A stretch of 64,000 nt of DNA from G965200765 sp965200765. GTDB taxonomy: Bacteria > Pseudomonadota > Gammaproteobacteria > Arenicellales > JAJDZL01. The notes under the pieces were generated by a model that saw nothing but the letters and a program-made list of their open reading frames with translations, was not told the DNA's origin and did no database searches. Within the stretch, counting starts at the first letter, position 1, and every line of letters starts with the position of its first letter. Positions 54,598 through 63,742 of this stretch are shown here, one piece after another. Position numbers and translations under genes: made by a program. The stretch is from assembly GCA_965200765.1 (NCBI GenBank), contig OZ241380.1, positions 434,001-498,000 of the forward strand. Reading direction: 5' to 3'.

Positions 54598-54906
54598 TTA
54601 GCGACCAAGAAAGAACCTTAATACCTGTTTTTGACAGATTTTAGCCTGATTGAATGAACTGGCGCACACGATAATATCCGCATTGTAGCGTTTAGAGTCT
54701 AAAAAATATGCAGAGCAGATAGTAGCTATCAGCGTAGTCTTGCCATTGCCAAGAGAAACCGACAAGCCCTTAATTTCTATATCGTCCTAAAATGAACATC
54801 TGATAAATCTCTGTTCCCACAGTAGCATTGCAAACTTTTCACCGGGACGGGAACCTTGCGCTACTCGCAAGTCTTGCAATGCACTAATTATCTGTCCTGA
54901 CTGCAT
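54598..54906 (-). pseudogene. Phage terminase large subunit fragment
   Basis: On the minus strand an ATG frame of 103 codons reads LQDLRVAQGSRPGEKFAMLL, then WEQRFIR, a stop at codon 40, and GLSVSLGNGKTTLIATICSA followed by IIVCASSFNQAKI. This is the N-terminal ATPase start of a large terminase: the LxGxPFxLxPWQxxFI segment, the Walker A and the ASSxxQA segment. It ends with TAA shortly after, so the nuclease part is gone. It marks a prophage remnant. Confidence 0.7.
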
Positions 54907-55066
54907 GAAAAGTTAGGACGTCCCCAACCACTCGTCAAAAAGTGTGTTTAAAGTTGAAAACCCTCTTCGCTATACGCGCACCCTTTCAACCCCGCGTACC
55001 TTTGTTTACCTAAACCCAACCTTCACGATTGATAGTAATTTCTGTGTCAATCATTTCAAATTCAGA
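54907..55066. other. Gap in the prophage remnant
   Basis: No gene was seen. Confidence 0.4.
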
Positions 55067-55540
55067 CTATTCAACTACTGGTATTTGTTGCGTTTTTTGT
55101 AGCGTTATAGAAATTGTAATATCCATGCACGACTTGTCTACAATATTGCCACTTAAATTGTCAGGCATTGCAAAATCAAGACTTGTAATTGCAGTAGTCT
55201 TGTTGCAAGCAAAGTGCCTATCCACTGCGTATTGTAAACCTAACGGCGAGTCTAACCACTCGCGAAATGCAGTAGCATAATTCATAGAATTTTGACCAAT
55301 CCATTGAATGCTATAACGCATATCTACATTATGTAACACTTTCCATACACCCGATTTTTTCTTGCTTTCGTAGTCAGTCCATGGTGCCCCGCGATAATTG
55401 ATATTAATACAATGCACGACTGCATAAATGGACTGTTGAGGCGCAGGGTGGCTCGTATAAGGAATTACATACATGCTGTCGATGCCCGAACCAGTCGCCA
55501 CATATTTGCGAATAATACTGTCTGTTTGTACTGTATCCAT
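55067..55540 (-). CDS. Phage structural protein, neck/tail-terminator-like
   Basis: The 157-residue protein has the look of small phage head-tail joining proteins of the gp12/LIC_12616 kind. An early segment (IIRKYVATGSGIDSMYVIPY) is followed by VDMRYSIQWIGQNSMNYATAFREW and ends with strand SCMDITISITLQ (given in pieces). The assignment is by general pattern. A TATAAT box lies six bases before the ATG, which would give an almost leaderless message. It belongs to the same minus-strand remnant as the terminase piece. Confidence 0.5.
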   Translation of the reverse strand: MDTVQTDSIIRKYVATGSGIDSMYVIPYTSHPAPQQSIYAVVHCININYRGAPWTDYESKKKSGVWKVLHNVDMRYSIQWIGQNSMNYATAFREWLDSPLGLQYAVDRHFACNKTTAITSLDFAMPDNLSGNIVDKSCMDITISITLQKTQQIPVVE

Positions 55541-55575
55541 AATTCAATTATAGTTGAAAAAATAAAGAACCCGCA

Positions 55576-55604
55576 ACAACCGAGATTGTCTCGGGTTTTG
55601 CCAT
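55576..55604. terminator. Hairpin between the two prophage-remnant genes
   Basis: AACCGAGA and TCTCGGGTT pair around TTG, with TTTT on the plus-strand side and a T-rich run (TTCTTTATTTTTT) on the minus-strand side, so it could stop transcription either way. Confidence 0.5.
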
Positions 55605-55652
55605 TTATATCGCAGATTTTTTAAGCCTACGATTCAATTATAGCAAACTACA

Positions 55653-55859
55653 TCACTCAGTTTCAACAGGTTTGTGATATTCCCTAATTCTGTCGATCTC
55701 CGCTTCAGCAGCCGTAATGTAATAATTGTTCAAATAGAATTGCGCTGTTTGAAAAGTAGGATTAAGTTTTGCATACTCGTATTTATCGGCAAACGAGTGA
55801 ATACTGTCCTTCACTTTTCTCAAGTCCTTCAAATACTTACGTGTTTCATGGTTATCCAT
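55653..55859 (-). CDS. Small hypothetical protein of the prophage remnant
   Basis: The 68-residue protein is charged and helical (YLKDLRKVKDSIHSFADKYE). Not recognised. An ATG preceded by GGAGG (complement of CCTCC at 55868) supports translation. Confidence 0.5.
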   Translation of the reverse strand: MDNHETRKYLKDLRKVKDSIHSFADKYEYAKLNPTFQTAQFYLNNYYITAAEAEIDRIREYHKPVETE

Positions 55860-55963
55860 TATTTACCTCCTTGGGGTTTTTGAGTTCCGCAAATTTGATT
55901 TGAGCGATTTTCATATCACCACTCACATATTCCATCAAATCCAAGATACAATGGAATAGTCAA

Positions 55964-56587
55964 TTATACATCGTCTGTCTCGCTATGAAACGGATATTCT
56001 GTGACCAAATCTTTCAGCATATTTTTTTGTTCAGTCGTTAAGTTCAAGTTGTCAATCTCTTCATAAATTATCTTTTCATCCTCAGTTGTCGCAATTATCA
56101 AATCACTAGGCTGATAAACATGAGAAAATTTATTAAGCAGTTTCTTAAATGCTCTGAGAAAATATAGATATTCCTTTCCACAAGTTTCAAAGAATTCGTC
56201 ATCGTAATGCGAAAATTTAGTGCTACCGTACCGATTTACGATTGCGTTGTAGAGAACCGATTGAACATTTGATAGTTCTATCATTTCTAACAACTTTGCT
56301 TTTTTCAAGTCTATTTCAGACTTGTATGGATGGCGCTTATCAACATGATAATGATTATCGCCCTTGTATTGCTCCAACGCCTTAAAATCAACAATTTTCT
56401 TTATTTCCTCATCAAGCGTTTCCACTGATTCGATGGTGAGTTGCCGCCAGTCGCTATAACGTTCAATCTCATTCCGCAGTCTGTTACAACGGAGTTTGCA
56501 AGCCTCAACTTCTTCATTCGTCATTTTTCCAATCTCTTCGTCAATCATCTTTTCAGTGTAGACAATTCGTTCATCTTTATTGTCCAT
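55964..56587 (-). CDS. Hypothetical helical protein of the prophage remnant
   Basis: The 207-residue protein is rich in Glu, Lys and Asp and predicted helical throughout, with a likely coiled coil at residues 10-60 (MIDEEIGKMTNEEVEACKL). No family recognised. It is AT-rich and follows the same direction as the other remnant genes. Its right side is the nuclease-leader repeat at 56645, which may mark one end of the prophage scrap. Confidence 0.5.
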   Translation of the reverse strand: MDNKDERIVYTEKMIDEEIGKMTNEEVEACKLRCNRLRNEIERYSDWRQLTIESVETLDEEIKKIVDFKALEQYKGDNHYHVDKRHPYKSEIDLKKAKLLEMIELSNVQSVLYNAIVNRYGSTKFSHYDDEFFETCGKEYLYFLRAFKKLLNKFSHVYQPSDLIIATTEDEKIIYEEIDNLNLTTEQKNMLKDLVTEYPFHSETDDV

Positions 56588-56644
56588 ATTAGAACCCTCA
56601 AAGGTTTGGTTTACAATACTCCTATTATACCACGCATTCTGTCA

Positions 56645-56908
56645 ACACTGCGATGAAACAGGTCTATCACCGTCTGCTCCTGATAAATCCGTATCGGTCG
56701 TTTGACAAGAAGATTCAAATCGAGTATCCTGTTTTGTCAAGAATTGTTGCCTAGGTTTTCATGACGAACCAGAACAATCAGTTGAATCATTTTGGTTGAG
56801 GAGTATAATTCGGTGTTTACTTTGAGCACCTTCATGGAAATCGCAGGAAATTACCAAAGACCAAAGAAAAATTTGAGATGAAAAACGATAGTTAGTAACG
56901 TACATCTA
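56645..56908 (+). repeat. Nuclease-leader repeat with ghost of a nuclease start
   Basis: It matches the repeats at 59600-59828 and 61810-62047 closely, including TTTGACAAGAAGATTCAAAT, ATCCTGTTTTGTCAAGAAT and GGTTGAGGAGTATAATTCGG. It ends with TTTGAGATGAAAAACGATAG and then TTAGTAAC, where the other copies have the nuclease start. The nuclease itself is missing; an IS1595-type transposase begins 60 bases later. Confidence 0.75.
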
Positions 56909-56978
56909 AATTGAAATAAGGTCTGTCTTATAATACAACTGTAACGGTCTGATTAAGCATGCTGTGAGGAAATTTCAA

Positions 56979-57824
56979 ATGCAACAGAACTATACAATTA
57001 TTTTTGATAGGACACAGAATTATTCCACTCAGGAAGCTTCTCTGGAAGAGTTGAACCGGCATCGCTGGAAAAACGGATTCATCTGCCCGAAATGCGGTCG
57101 CGACAAGTCCTACCAGTTGAAACATCGTCATTTAAACGAGTGCTCCGAATGCGGTTGTAAAGTTTCGCCGACGGCCGATACGGTTTTCGAGCCTACGCGT
57201 TTAACGTTGACCAAATGGTTTGCAACGTTCTACCTGATGGGCGCTGGCAAGGCTGGGATTCTGGCGCAACGGCTTTCCAAGATGACAGGAGTGTTTTGGC
57301 CTAGCTTCTATCGAATGTTGAGGAATTTGCGTCAAGCTATGGGAAACCGCGACCGCGGCTACAGGTTCAAGGGGCTTGTGGAGGTGGACAATGCTTTCAT
57401 CGGGGGACGCAAGCCGAGCAAGAGAGGTTTGTGCCAAAGACGAAAAGTTGTGATTTTTGTGGTGGAGCAACGAGAAAATGGCATGGGTTTAATGGCAACT
57501 CGTCTTGTTGAGCGAGTGAATTTGTTGCTGGGTCAGGAATACTCGAGGCGAATCTCACCTGAATCGCAAGTTCGCACGGACGCTTTCTGCGGGTTCTGGG
57601 TGATTCGCATCGGTATGAAGCCAATACCACCCCGCCGGAGAAAGTGGATGAATGGCTTCCCAAGGTTCATATTGTCATCAGCAATTTCAAGAGTTTTCTG
57701 GCGGGATCCTTCCACAGGGTATCGCATTGATACTTTCAGGAATATAATGACAAATTTGTGTTCCACCCAATCGCAGATTCTGGAAACCTCAGCTACCGGA
57801 TGGATTGCTGAAAGCCGCCGTTGA
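56979..57824 (+). pseudogene. IS1595-family transposase, frameshifted
   Basis: The N-terminal zinc ribbon (ICPKCGRDKSY ... LNECSECGCKVS) and core start VEVDNAFIGGRKP are those of IS1595 transposases. After the second aspartate (VRTDAF) the frame shifts; the correct continuation, RVLGDSHRYEANTTPPEKVD and VHIVISNFKSFLAGSFHRV, lies in another frame and also meets a TGA. The element is dead. A terminal repeat may begin at GGTCTGTCTTATAATACAAC (56921), but no right end was found. Confidence 0.8.
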
Positions 57825-57873
57825 TTCTGTGCCGATTCAGGTTTCCCTTAATTAAAGTTACAAGGAAAATTCT

Positions 57874-58836
57874 ATGAAAAATTTACTAAATGCAGAACCC
57901 GAAGAGTTCAATAAAATTGTTCTTGCTAATTCTGTGGGCATAGCCGATTCATTATGTCAAACTTTGCATTTGGATCTTATCAAGAGAGATCAATTTGAAA
58001 ACAATGATCTGCAGATTTATGAGATTATGGGTTGGGCAAGATACAAGGTCATCGCCTATATAGAAGCCATAGTGAAGGGTTTTATACGATGGTACTTATG
58101 GCCTCAATATTATGATTATCCCATTTATGACATGCCTAAAGCACACGTTCATAATGATGAATTTATCAGGAAATCGAGAATGATTGTTCGGGATGATTTT
58201 AGTTTTAGTATAAAGAAATTGAAGGAACTTTGCGGAGACATAAAAACGAATGACAACGAATTATTTGATAAGCTGTTCGATCATTTGGATATTTTATCAT
58301 TATGTCGTAATCAACTGTCTCATTGCACGAGAACTTCAATGCCAATAAATGTTGAAATGAATTTTCATAGTTGTTCGAAAGTTGTATTTGATGTATTGTC
58401 GAAAGGATATGATCCCGTATATACCATTGACTCCAATTTAGCGGATAATTTTTCACTTCTTCCTGATAAGGAATTTCCAACCAGATTTTTCACTTTCGAT
58501 AAAGACAGCAAATCATCAAATAAAGACTTGATTATTGATTATATCGAAGACTGGTACAAAGAAATCAAAAGGTACACTTGGCTTGCTCATCCAATCGATC
58601 TGTATTTATTTCCGTTGATTGCACAGCATTTGCAGTGCATTCCGTTTTGCAGTTACGTTTGGCGAGATATGTTCGAGTCTGATAAATTCTTGATTGCGTC
58701 TGTTATTCCCGATACAGAAGGTCAATACCATTATACACTACTTCGCGCCGATTCAATCAATGAAGCGATAGACTATAGAATTAAATTCCATATAGATTGG
58801 ATATCATGCTTCAAGAATATCTTGCCTACTAATTAA
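57874..58836 (+). CDS. HEPN-like hypothetical protein
   Basis: The 320-residue protein is not from a family I can name. The helical N-terminal half contains LDILSLCRNQLSHCTRTSMP (residues 138-157). R145-N-x3-H150 is an R-x4-H motif as found in HEPN RNases, preceded by a long helix as usual. The C-terminal half is mixed and has three aromatic-rich segments (YKEIKRYTWLAHPIDLYLF). AAGGA precedes the ATG. It sits exactly where a nuclease gene would be expected between a leader repeat and a transposase relic, so it may have replaced one. A role as a defence RNase is inference. Confidence 0.5.
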   Translation: MKNLLNAEPEEFNKIVLANSVGIADSLCQTLHLDLIKRDQFENNDLQIYEIMGWARYKVIAYIEAIVKGFIRWYLWPQYYDYPIYDMPKAHVHNDEFIRKSRMIVRDDFSFSIKKLKELCGDIKTNDNELFDKLFDHLDILSLCRNQLSHCTRTSMPINVEMNFHSCSKVVFDVLSKGYDPVYTIDSNLADNFSLLPDKEFPTRFFTFDKDSKSSNKDLIIDYIEDWYKEIKRYTWLAHPIDLYLFPLIAQHLQCIPFCSYVWRDMFESDKFLIASVIPDTEGQYHYTLLRADSINEAIDYRIKFHIDWISCFKNILPTN

Positions 58837-59440
58837 CTGGACACTGATTTATCCATTTTATTTTAGTTTCCATAGATAATTCCGGAAAAATATCTTGGTT
58901 GTCGTTCCTGTCCGAATTAGACTGCTCTCTGGTCCTCTCTAGCAGTTTCTTTCTGGCGGCTTGGGGCCGGCCCATCCGCCACTTCGGAATAGTCACCGCC
59001 AGTCCGTCCAGGTAGACATCGGCCGGCACCAAATGATCCCCGCAACTAACCGGTTGATGCACACAGTGCGGGCGAGTCCGTTTGTAGCGCTCTTGGTACG
59101 CGTCCAGCGAGCGACGTGCATCAGCTGGATTGTCGTACTGATTCCAGTACACTTTTTCGTCTTTCAAGGTGCCATGAAAACGCTCCAGCAAGCCCAGCTT
59201 AGTGGGGGTTCGATACTGTATGCGGACATGATTGAAATGCTGGTTCACATAGTAGTGGAACTTTCTGGACATGAAGTAGCCGCCGTTGCCGGCGACCAGC
59301 GTCGGCACGCGTCCGGAAAAACCGCCGTGGTGCGCCGCCTCCCGGGGCCTTCTCCAACTTTCAGCAACTCGCCAGGAAGAGCAAGATGAATCAGGGATGA
59401 TGAATTCCGCTGGCCATTGATTTGGATTGCAGTATTGGGT
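58830..59440 (-). pseudogene. rve-type (IS3/IS481-like) integrase relic, copy 1
   Basis: The minus-strand frame gives FNHVRIQYRTPTKLGLLERF, HGTLKDEKVYW and QERYKRTRPHCVHQP, the end of a retroviral-integrase-type transposase core, with the last catalytic glutamate in LLERFHGTLKDE. The aspartate of the VTDNG motif is replaced (VAGNGGYF). The N-terminal part is missing. The downstream 80 residues (ARKKLLERTREQ) run into non-transposase sequence. Confidence 0.72.
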
Positions 59441-59828
59441 CACAAGAATCTCTGGAAATGTAGAGTGTGTTCTTGGAATGTCTATGAATCAAGGATTGGA
59501 TGGCTCGATATGAAGAATGTCAGGGCAGAGAGAGGTTTTAGAGGGCTTCTGTCAAGCTAACCCCGACACGTATTCAGTATACAACTACGATGAAGTAGTT
59601 CTGTTACTGCTTGCTCCCGATTAGTCCGCATCGGTCGCTTGACAAGATGATTCAAAACGAGTATCCTGTTTTGTCAAGAATAGTTGCCTAGTGTTTTCAT
59701 GATGAACCGGTACATTCGATTGAATCAATTTGGTTGAGGAGTAGAATTCGGTGTTTACCTAGAACTCCTTCATGGAAATCGCAGACTCTTATCAAAGACC
59801 AAAGAAAATTTTGAGATGGAAATCGAAA
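59425..59828 (+). repeat. Nuclease-leader repeat before nuclease 2 (fullest copy)
   Basis: About 400 bases shared with 53716, 56645 and 61719. Marker blocks in order: GATTGCAGTATTG, TTCTTGGAATGT, GGCTTCTGTCAAGC, GCTTGACAAGATGATTCAAA, ATCCTGTTTTGTCAAGAAT, GGTTGAGGAGTAGAATTCGG, CATGGAAATCGCAGA and TTTTGAGATGGAAATCG, then ATGAGTGAT. TTGACA within it may be a promoter -35 box. Confidence 0.8.
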
Positions 59829-61055
59829 ATGAGTGATTTACAAGACGCTATCATTCATCTGATAGAATCGCCACACTACAAGGAACTTGCGGACTATAAG
59901 CCACCGTTCAATCTTTTTGATGTCATGAGTGTGCGCTATCGGGAATTAACTCATTCAAGTGTGCTAGCTTGGCTTTTGGCTGATGAGACAAATACAGGAT
60001 TCACTCGAAAATTTCTTGATTGGATTGCGGCTCAAGATGAGATTGATAACGACACGAAACGCAGAATCAAGTTTTCTTCGGATTACAAATTCAAGGACGT
60101 AGATATCAGATGCGAATTTGGAGATTCCAAGCACGGGCGCATTGATGTATTTGTGCGTTTTCGAAAGCTTGGACTTGCTATAGCAATCGAGGTAAAAATC
60201 TGGGCGGGTGAGCAGGAAGGACAAATAGACCGATATCAAAGTTTTCTGGAAGTGAATTACCATGACGATAAAAAGATGGTGATATTTTTGACACCTTGGG
60301 GCCATGAACCAGTATCAGATCAAGACAAAAGCAGTGATGTACCTGTTTTGACCATGTCATGGGGTACAATTGCCAAGATTATCAACGAGGTTAACGACCC
60401 ATTCGATAAACCTGAAGATGAATACAATTTTCGAAAGCAATTCTCACAACACATCAAGAGGGACATAGTTATGGATACAGAAGAAAAACGTATAGTTCGC
60501 GAGTTATTGAGTGATGATAAATACGCGGCAACTATACATAAAATATTTCACAACCTGCCTCCTTTAACGGATTATTTAGATGGGTGGAAAGAGATTGTAA
60601 CTGACGTATGTTGCGGGGAGAGTAAGAATTGTGAACTAATAGTTAAATATTATCCTGATTCGCGTGCTCCTAGAGAGTTAAAAATTGAAATTGAAGAGTG
60701 GAATAAAAAAGCTAAATTACCGTTCACATTAATGCTTTACAAATGTGAAAACGGAATGTTCTGGATCAGGCTACTGCTTTGGGATAAATTCCTAGAACCC
60801 GGGAATGAATATGGTTTTAATGATAGCTTGATAAATTTTGAAAAAAATAGTAACGGTATTGTAAAGTATACCAAGGTGGCAGGTTGGGCGTTCTATACGG
60901 TTCTGTCTAGCAAGTTTGATGAAATTCAAGAAATACTAATCAATCCCTACAAGAGTGACTGGAAAGTTGAGGCCAAGCGCATTCTGCGGAGGCAAATGTT
61001 AGTGGAAAACAATGAGGGCAAGACCCTACTTCAGTTAATTCAGGACAAATTGTAG
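59829..61055 (+). CDS. PD-(D/E)XK nuclease superfamily protein, paralogue 2
   Basis: The 408-residue protein is close to paralogue 1 in its first 280 residues (HYKELADYKPPFNLFDVMS, THSSVLAWLLADE, HGRIDVFVRF, LAIAIEVKIWAGEQ, MVIFLTPWGHEP, FRKQFSQHIKRD). All three catalytic positions are kept. The C-terminal 120 residues keep only scattered identity (LPFTLMLYKCENG). The start is ATGAGTGAT at 59829, as in the paralogues; an in-frame ATG at 59772 lies within the leader repeat. It is followed by a second rve relic. Confidence 0.85.
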   Translation: MSDLQDAIIHLIESPHYKELADYKPPFNLFDVMSVRYRELTHSSVLAWLLADETNTGFTRKFLDWIAAQDEIDNDTKRRIKFSSDYKFKDVDIRCEFGDSKHGRIDVFVRFRKLGLAIAIEVKIWAGEQEGQIDRYQSFLEVNYHDDKKMVIFLTPWGHEPVSDQDKSSDVPVLTMSWGTIAKIINEVNDPFDKPEDEYNFRKQFSQHIKRDIVMDTEEKRIVRELLSDDKYAATIHKIFHNLPPLTDYLDGWKEIVTDVCCGESKNCELIVKYYPDSRAPRELKIEIEEWNKKAKLPFTLMLYKCENGMFWIRLLLWDKFLEPGNEYGFNDSLINFEKNSNGIVKYTKVAGWAFYTVLSSKFDEIQEILINPYKSDWKVEAKRILRRQMLVENNEGKTLLQLIQDKL

Positions 61056-61152
61056 GCGAGCATTATTGCAAGACAATCGAAAACTTGCTCTTTCAGTAAC
61101 ATTCCCAGATCTGCGTCTTAGCCAGTTATTTCGCGGGATTTAAATTTGACCA

Positions 61153-61662
61153 TTTTACTTGCGTTTCCATAGATATTTCTGGAGAAATATCCCGGTTGTC
61201 AATCGTGTCCGGATTGGGTAGCTCTCAGGGAACGACAGCAGTTTCTTTCTGGCGACCCCGGCCCTTCCCTGCTAATTTGGAATCGTCACTACCAGACCGT
61301 CCAAGTAGACATTGACCGGCAAAGAGGGTTCCAGGCGCTTACCGGTTGAAGAGCCAATGCAGACGAATCCGGTTGTGGCATTCCCGATGAGCGGCCAGTG
61401 AGCAACGCGTATTTTCTGGACTGTCGTACAGATTCCAGTACGCCTCTTCGTCTTTCAAGATTCCATGAAACCCCTCCGGCTAGCCCAGCTGAGTGTGGAT
61501 GTTCGATACTGGACGTGAACATGATTGAAGTGCTCGCTTGCATAGTCATGGAATTGTCTTGATTCGATGCGGGCACCGTTGTCGGTGACCAGTGTCAGCA
61601 CACGTTCGGAAAACCCGCCATTGTGTGCCGCCTTCCGCCAAGCCTTCTCCAACGTTCAACCA
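61153..61662 (-). pseudogene. rve-type integrase relic, copy 2
   Basis: Matches the relic at 58830-59440 over most of its length but with more changes. The VLTLVTDNGARIESRQFHDY piece keeps the second aspartate, and FNHVHVQYRT follows. Several frameshifts and stops. It lies between nuclease 2 and the leader repeat of nuclease 3, as copy 1 lies before the leader of nuclease 2. Confidence 0.7.
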
Positions 61663-61718
61663 AATCGCAGGAAATGACAAGATGATGCGTGGTGGTTTCA
61701 GTTAGCAATTGGTTTGTG

Positions 61719-62047
61719 GTTGCAGAATTTTAGTTTGTGAATCATTGGAGATTGTCAGGAGGAGATTTCAGAACTTCTAGGAAGCCAAACCCCACTCGCA
61801 TTAGGTACCAACAGCGATGTAGCGGTTCTGTCACTGCTTGTTCAGGATTAATCCGCATTGATTGCTTGACAAGACAACCTCAATACGGTATCTTACAGTA
61901 TTCAGAACGGTTGCCTTGGATTTTATGGTTAACTCGTACAATCAGTCGAATCACTCTGAATGAGGAGCATAATTCGGAGTTGACCTAGAAATCCATCATG
62001 GGAATCACAGACTATTACCAAGAAAAATTTTGAGGTAGAAAATGACA
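61719..62047 (+). repeat. Nuclease-leader repeat before nuclease 3
   Basis: Same blocks as at 59425 with about one change in four to five bases: GGTTGCAGAATT, AGAACTTCTAGGAAGCC, AACAGCGATGTAGCGGTTCT, TTGCTTGACAAGACAAC, AATGAGGAGCATAATTCGG, CATGGGAATCACAGA, TTTTGAGGTAGAAAATG. Confidence 0.78.
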
Positions 62048-63322
62048 ATGAGTAATCTGGACAACGCAATCGAACGCCTGAAGAAGTCTCAGCAATATAA
62101 AAACCTCCGGGACTATAAGCCACCGTTCAATCCCTTTGAGGTAATGGGGGTACAAAAAAAGGAGTCGCCCCATTCGAAGGTGTTGGCTTGGTTGTTGGAG
62201 GATGAAATAAACAAGAAGTTCAGACAGATATTTGTTACTTGGATTGCCAATCAAGATAACAGGTTTAATGAAAACACCAATAATGAATTAAAATCCTATT
62301 GTGCAGAAGACGACAACGATATAGAAGTCAGTTGCGAATATGGGAATTCCGATAGTCGCATTGATGTGTTGGCTTGTATAGAGTCACTTAATCTAGTTAT
62401 AGGCATTGAAGTAAAAGTTTGGGCTGACGAGCAACCAGATCAAGTGAGTCGGTATCAAAAATTTCTAAAAAAGAAGTATCCTAATAAATATAGGATGGTA
62501 ATATTTTTAACACCTCAGGGCAATGATCCAACAACGGCTAGTGAATGCAGTTGTGTGCGTGTACTGGTAATGTCATGGCGCGATATTTTCAAAATCATCA
62601 ATGAAGTCAACTACGAATCAGAGAAAATTGAAGAAAATTACACTTTTCGAAAGCAATTCTCACAACACATCAAGAGAAATATTTTAATGAATACCAAAGA
62701 AAAACGAATCGTTCGTAAGTTGCTGAGTGAAGGAAATAATGCGGCAATGATACAGGAAATTATTGACAGCTCACCGAGTGAGTTAAAAGACGAGGCAACA
62801 ATACAGAAAATAATTGACAACATGCCTCCGTTAACGGATTATTTAAACGATTGGAAAAATATTGTGGCTGAAGTGTGTGGTGAGACAGACTTTGAAGTTG
62901 ATATTCTTGGTAGGGGGAATGCTCATAATGGAGAACTAAAAATTCAAGTTAAACGGTGGGATGTTTCTAATTTGCCATTCACATTAATGTTTTACAAATA
63001 TACTAATGCAGCAATCAGAATACTCATTTGGAGAGAGTACCGAGACCCTGATAAGCACAGAGTCATTTACGATAAACTGGAAAAATTGAAAAATGATAGT
63101 GATGGTATTATAAAGTATAACAAAATACCTTATTGGCCTACATGGCAAACAGTGTTGTCTAACGATTGTGTAGAAGAATGGGAAAATCCAGAAACAGTAT
63201 TCGATCTTTACAGCAAGAAATGGAAGAAAAAAGCCAAGAAAATCTTGAAAAAACAATTACTGGAAGTAAAGAGTGCTGATGGAAAGAATCTACTTCAACT
63301 AATCGAAGACAACTTGAAATAA
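62048..63322 (+). CDS. PD-(D/E)XK nuclease superfamily protein, paralogue 3
   Basis: The 424-residue protein is the most distant of the three (YKNLRDYKPPFNPFEVMG, SPHSKVLAWLLED, DSRIDVLACIESL, IGIEVKVWADEQ, MVIFLTPQG, FRKQFSQHIKRN). The catalytic Asp, Glu and Lys are in place. It contains a small internal duplication: AAMIQEIIDSSP followed by EATIQKIIDNMP about 20 residues later, absent from the other two. ATG at 62048 matches the paralogues' start; ATG at 62042 is two codons upstream. The end is lysine-rich (KKWKKKAKKILKKQLL). Confidence 0.84.
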   Translation: MSNLDNAIERLKKSQQYKNLRDYKPPFNPFEVMGVQKKESPHSKVLAWLLEDEINKKFRQIFVTWIANQDNRFNENTNNELKSYCAEDDNDIEVSCEYGNSDSRIDVLACIESLNLVIGIEVKVWADEQPDQVSRYQKFLKKKYPNKYRMVIFLTPQGNDPTTASECSCVRVLVMSWRDIFKIINEVNYESEKIEENYTFRKQFSQHIKRNILMNTKEKRIVRKLLSEGNNAAMIQEIIDSSPSELKDEATIQKIIDNMPPLTDYLNDWKNIVAEVCGETDFEVDILGRGNAHNGELKIQVKRWDVSNLPFTLMFYKYTNAAIRILIWREYRDPDKHRVIYDKLEKLKNDSDGIIKYNKIPYWPTWQTVLSNDCVEEWENPETVFDLYSKKWKKKAKKILKKQLLEVKSADGKNLLQLIEDNLK

Positions 63323-63742
63323 GCGAGCGATTTCGCAATAAAATCAAGTATTCAACCATGTAATATTGAAGCACACGTGTTGCGAGAAACGGTAGCGGCC
63401 CGATTTACTGACTGATTTCACACTATTTTAAGTGTCTTCGCCAATAGGCAATACTATACACGGAAAACGGATTGAGTTTGACGATGGGTATCGAATTATT
63501 TTGCCTAACCGCTAGGTTGCCATCTAGACGGAAGTGTAAGTATACTTTCTTTTGTATGGAGTTAAGTAGTACGAGAAATTAGTAAAACTGCGCATTTTCA
63601 ACAAGGTTATGTTCTTCACCAGCTAAACTTGTAAAGTACAGTATCTGAATTTCGTTTCATTGACCACCTTGTCAAAATAACCCGGCAGAATATGGTTTAG
63701 TACAGATGTGTGTTGATTTGCCGTACCTCTGATTAAGTTCAC
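63323..63742. other. Non-coding stretch after nuclease 3
   Basis: No gene, repeat or element was recognised. Confidence 0.5.
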
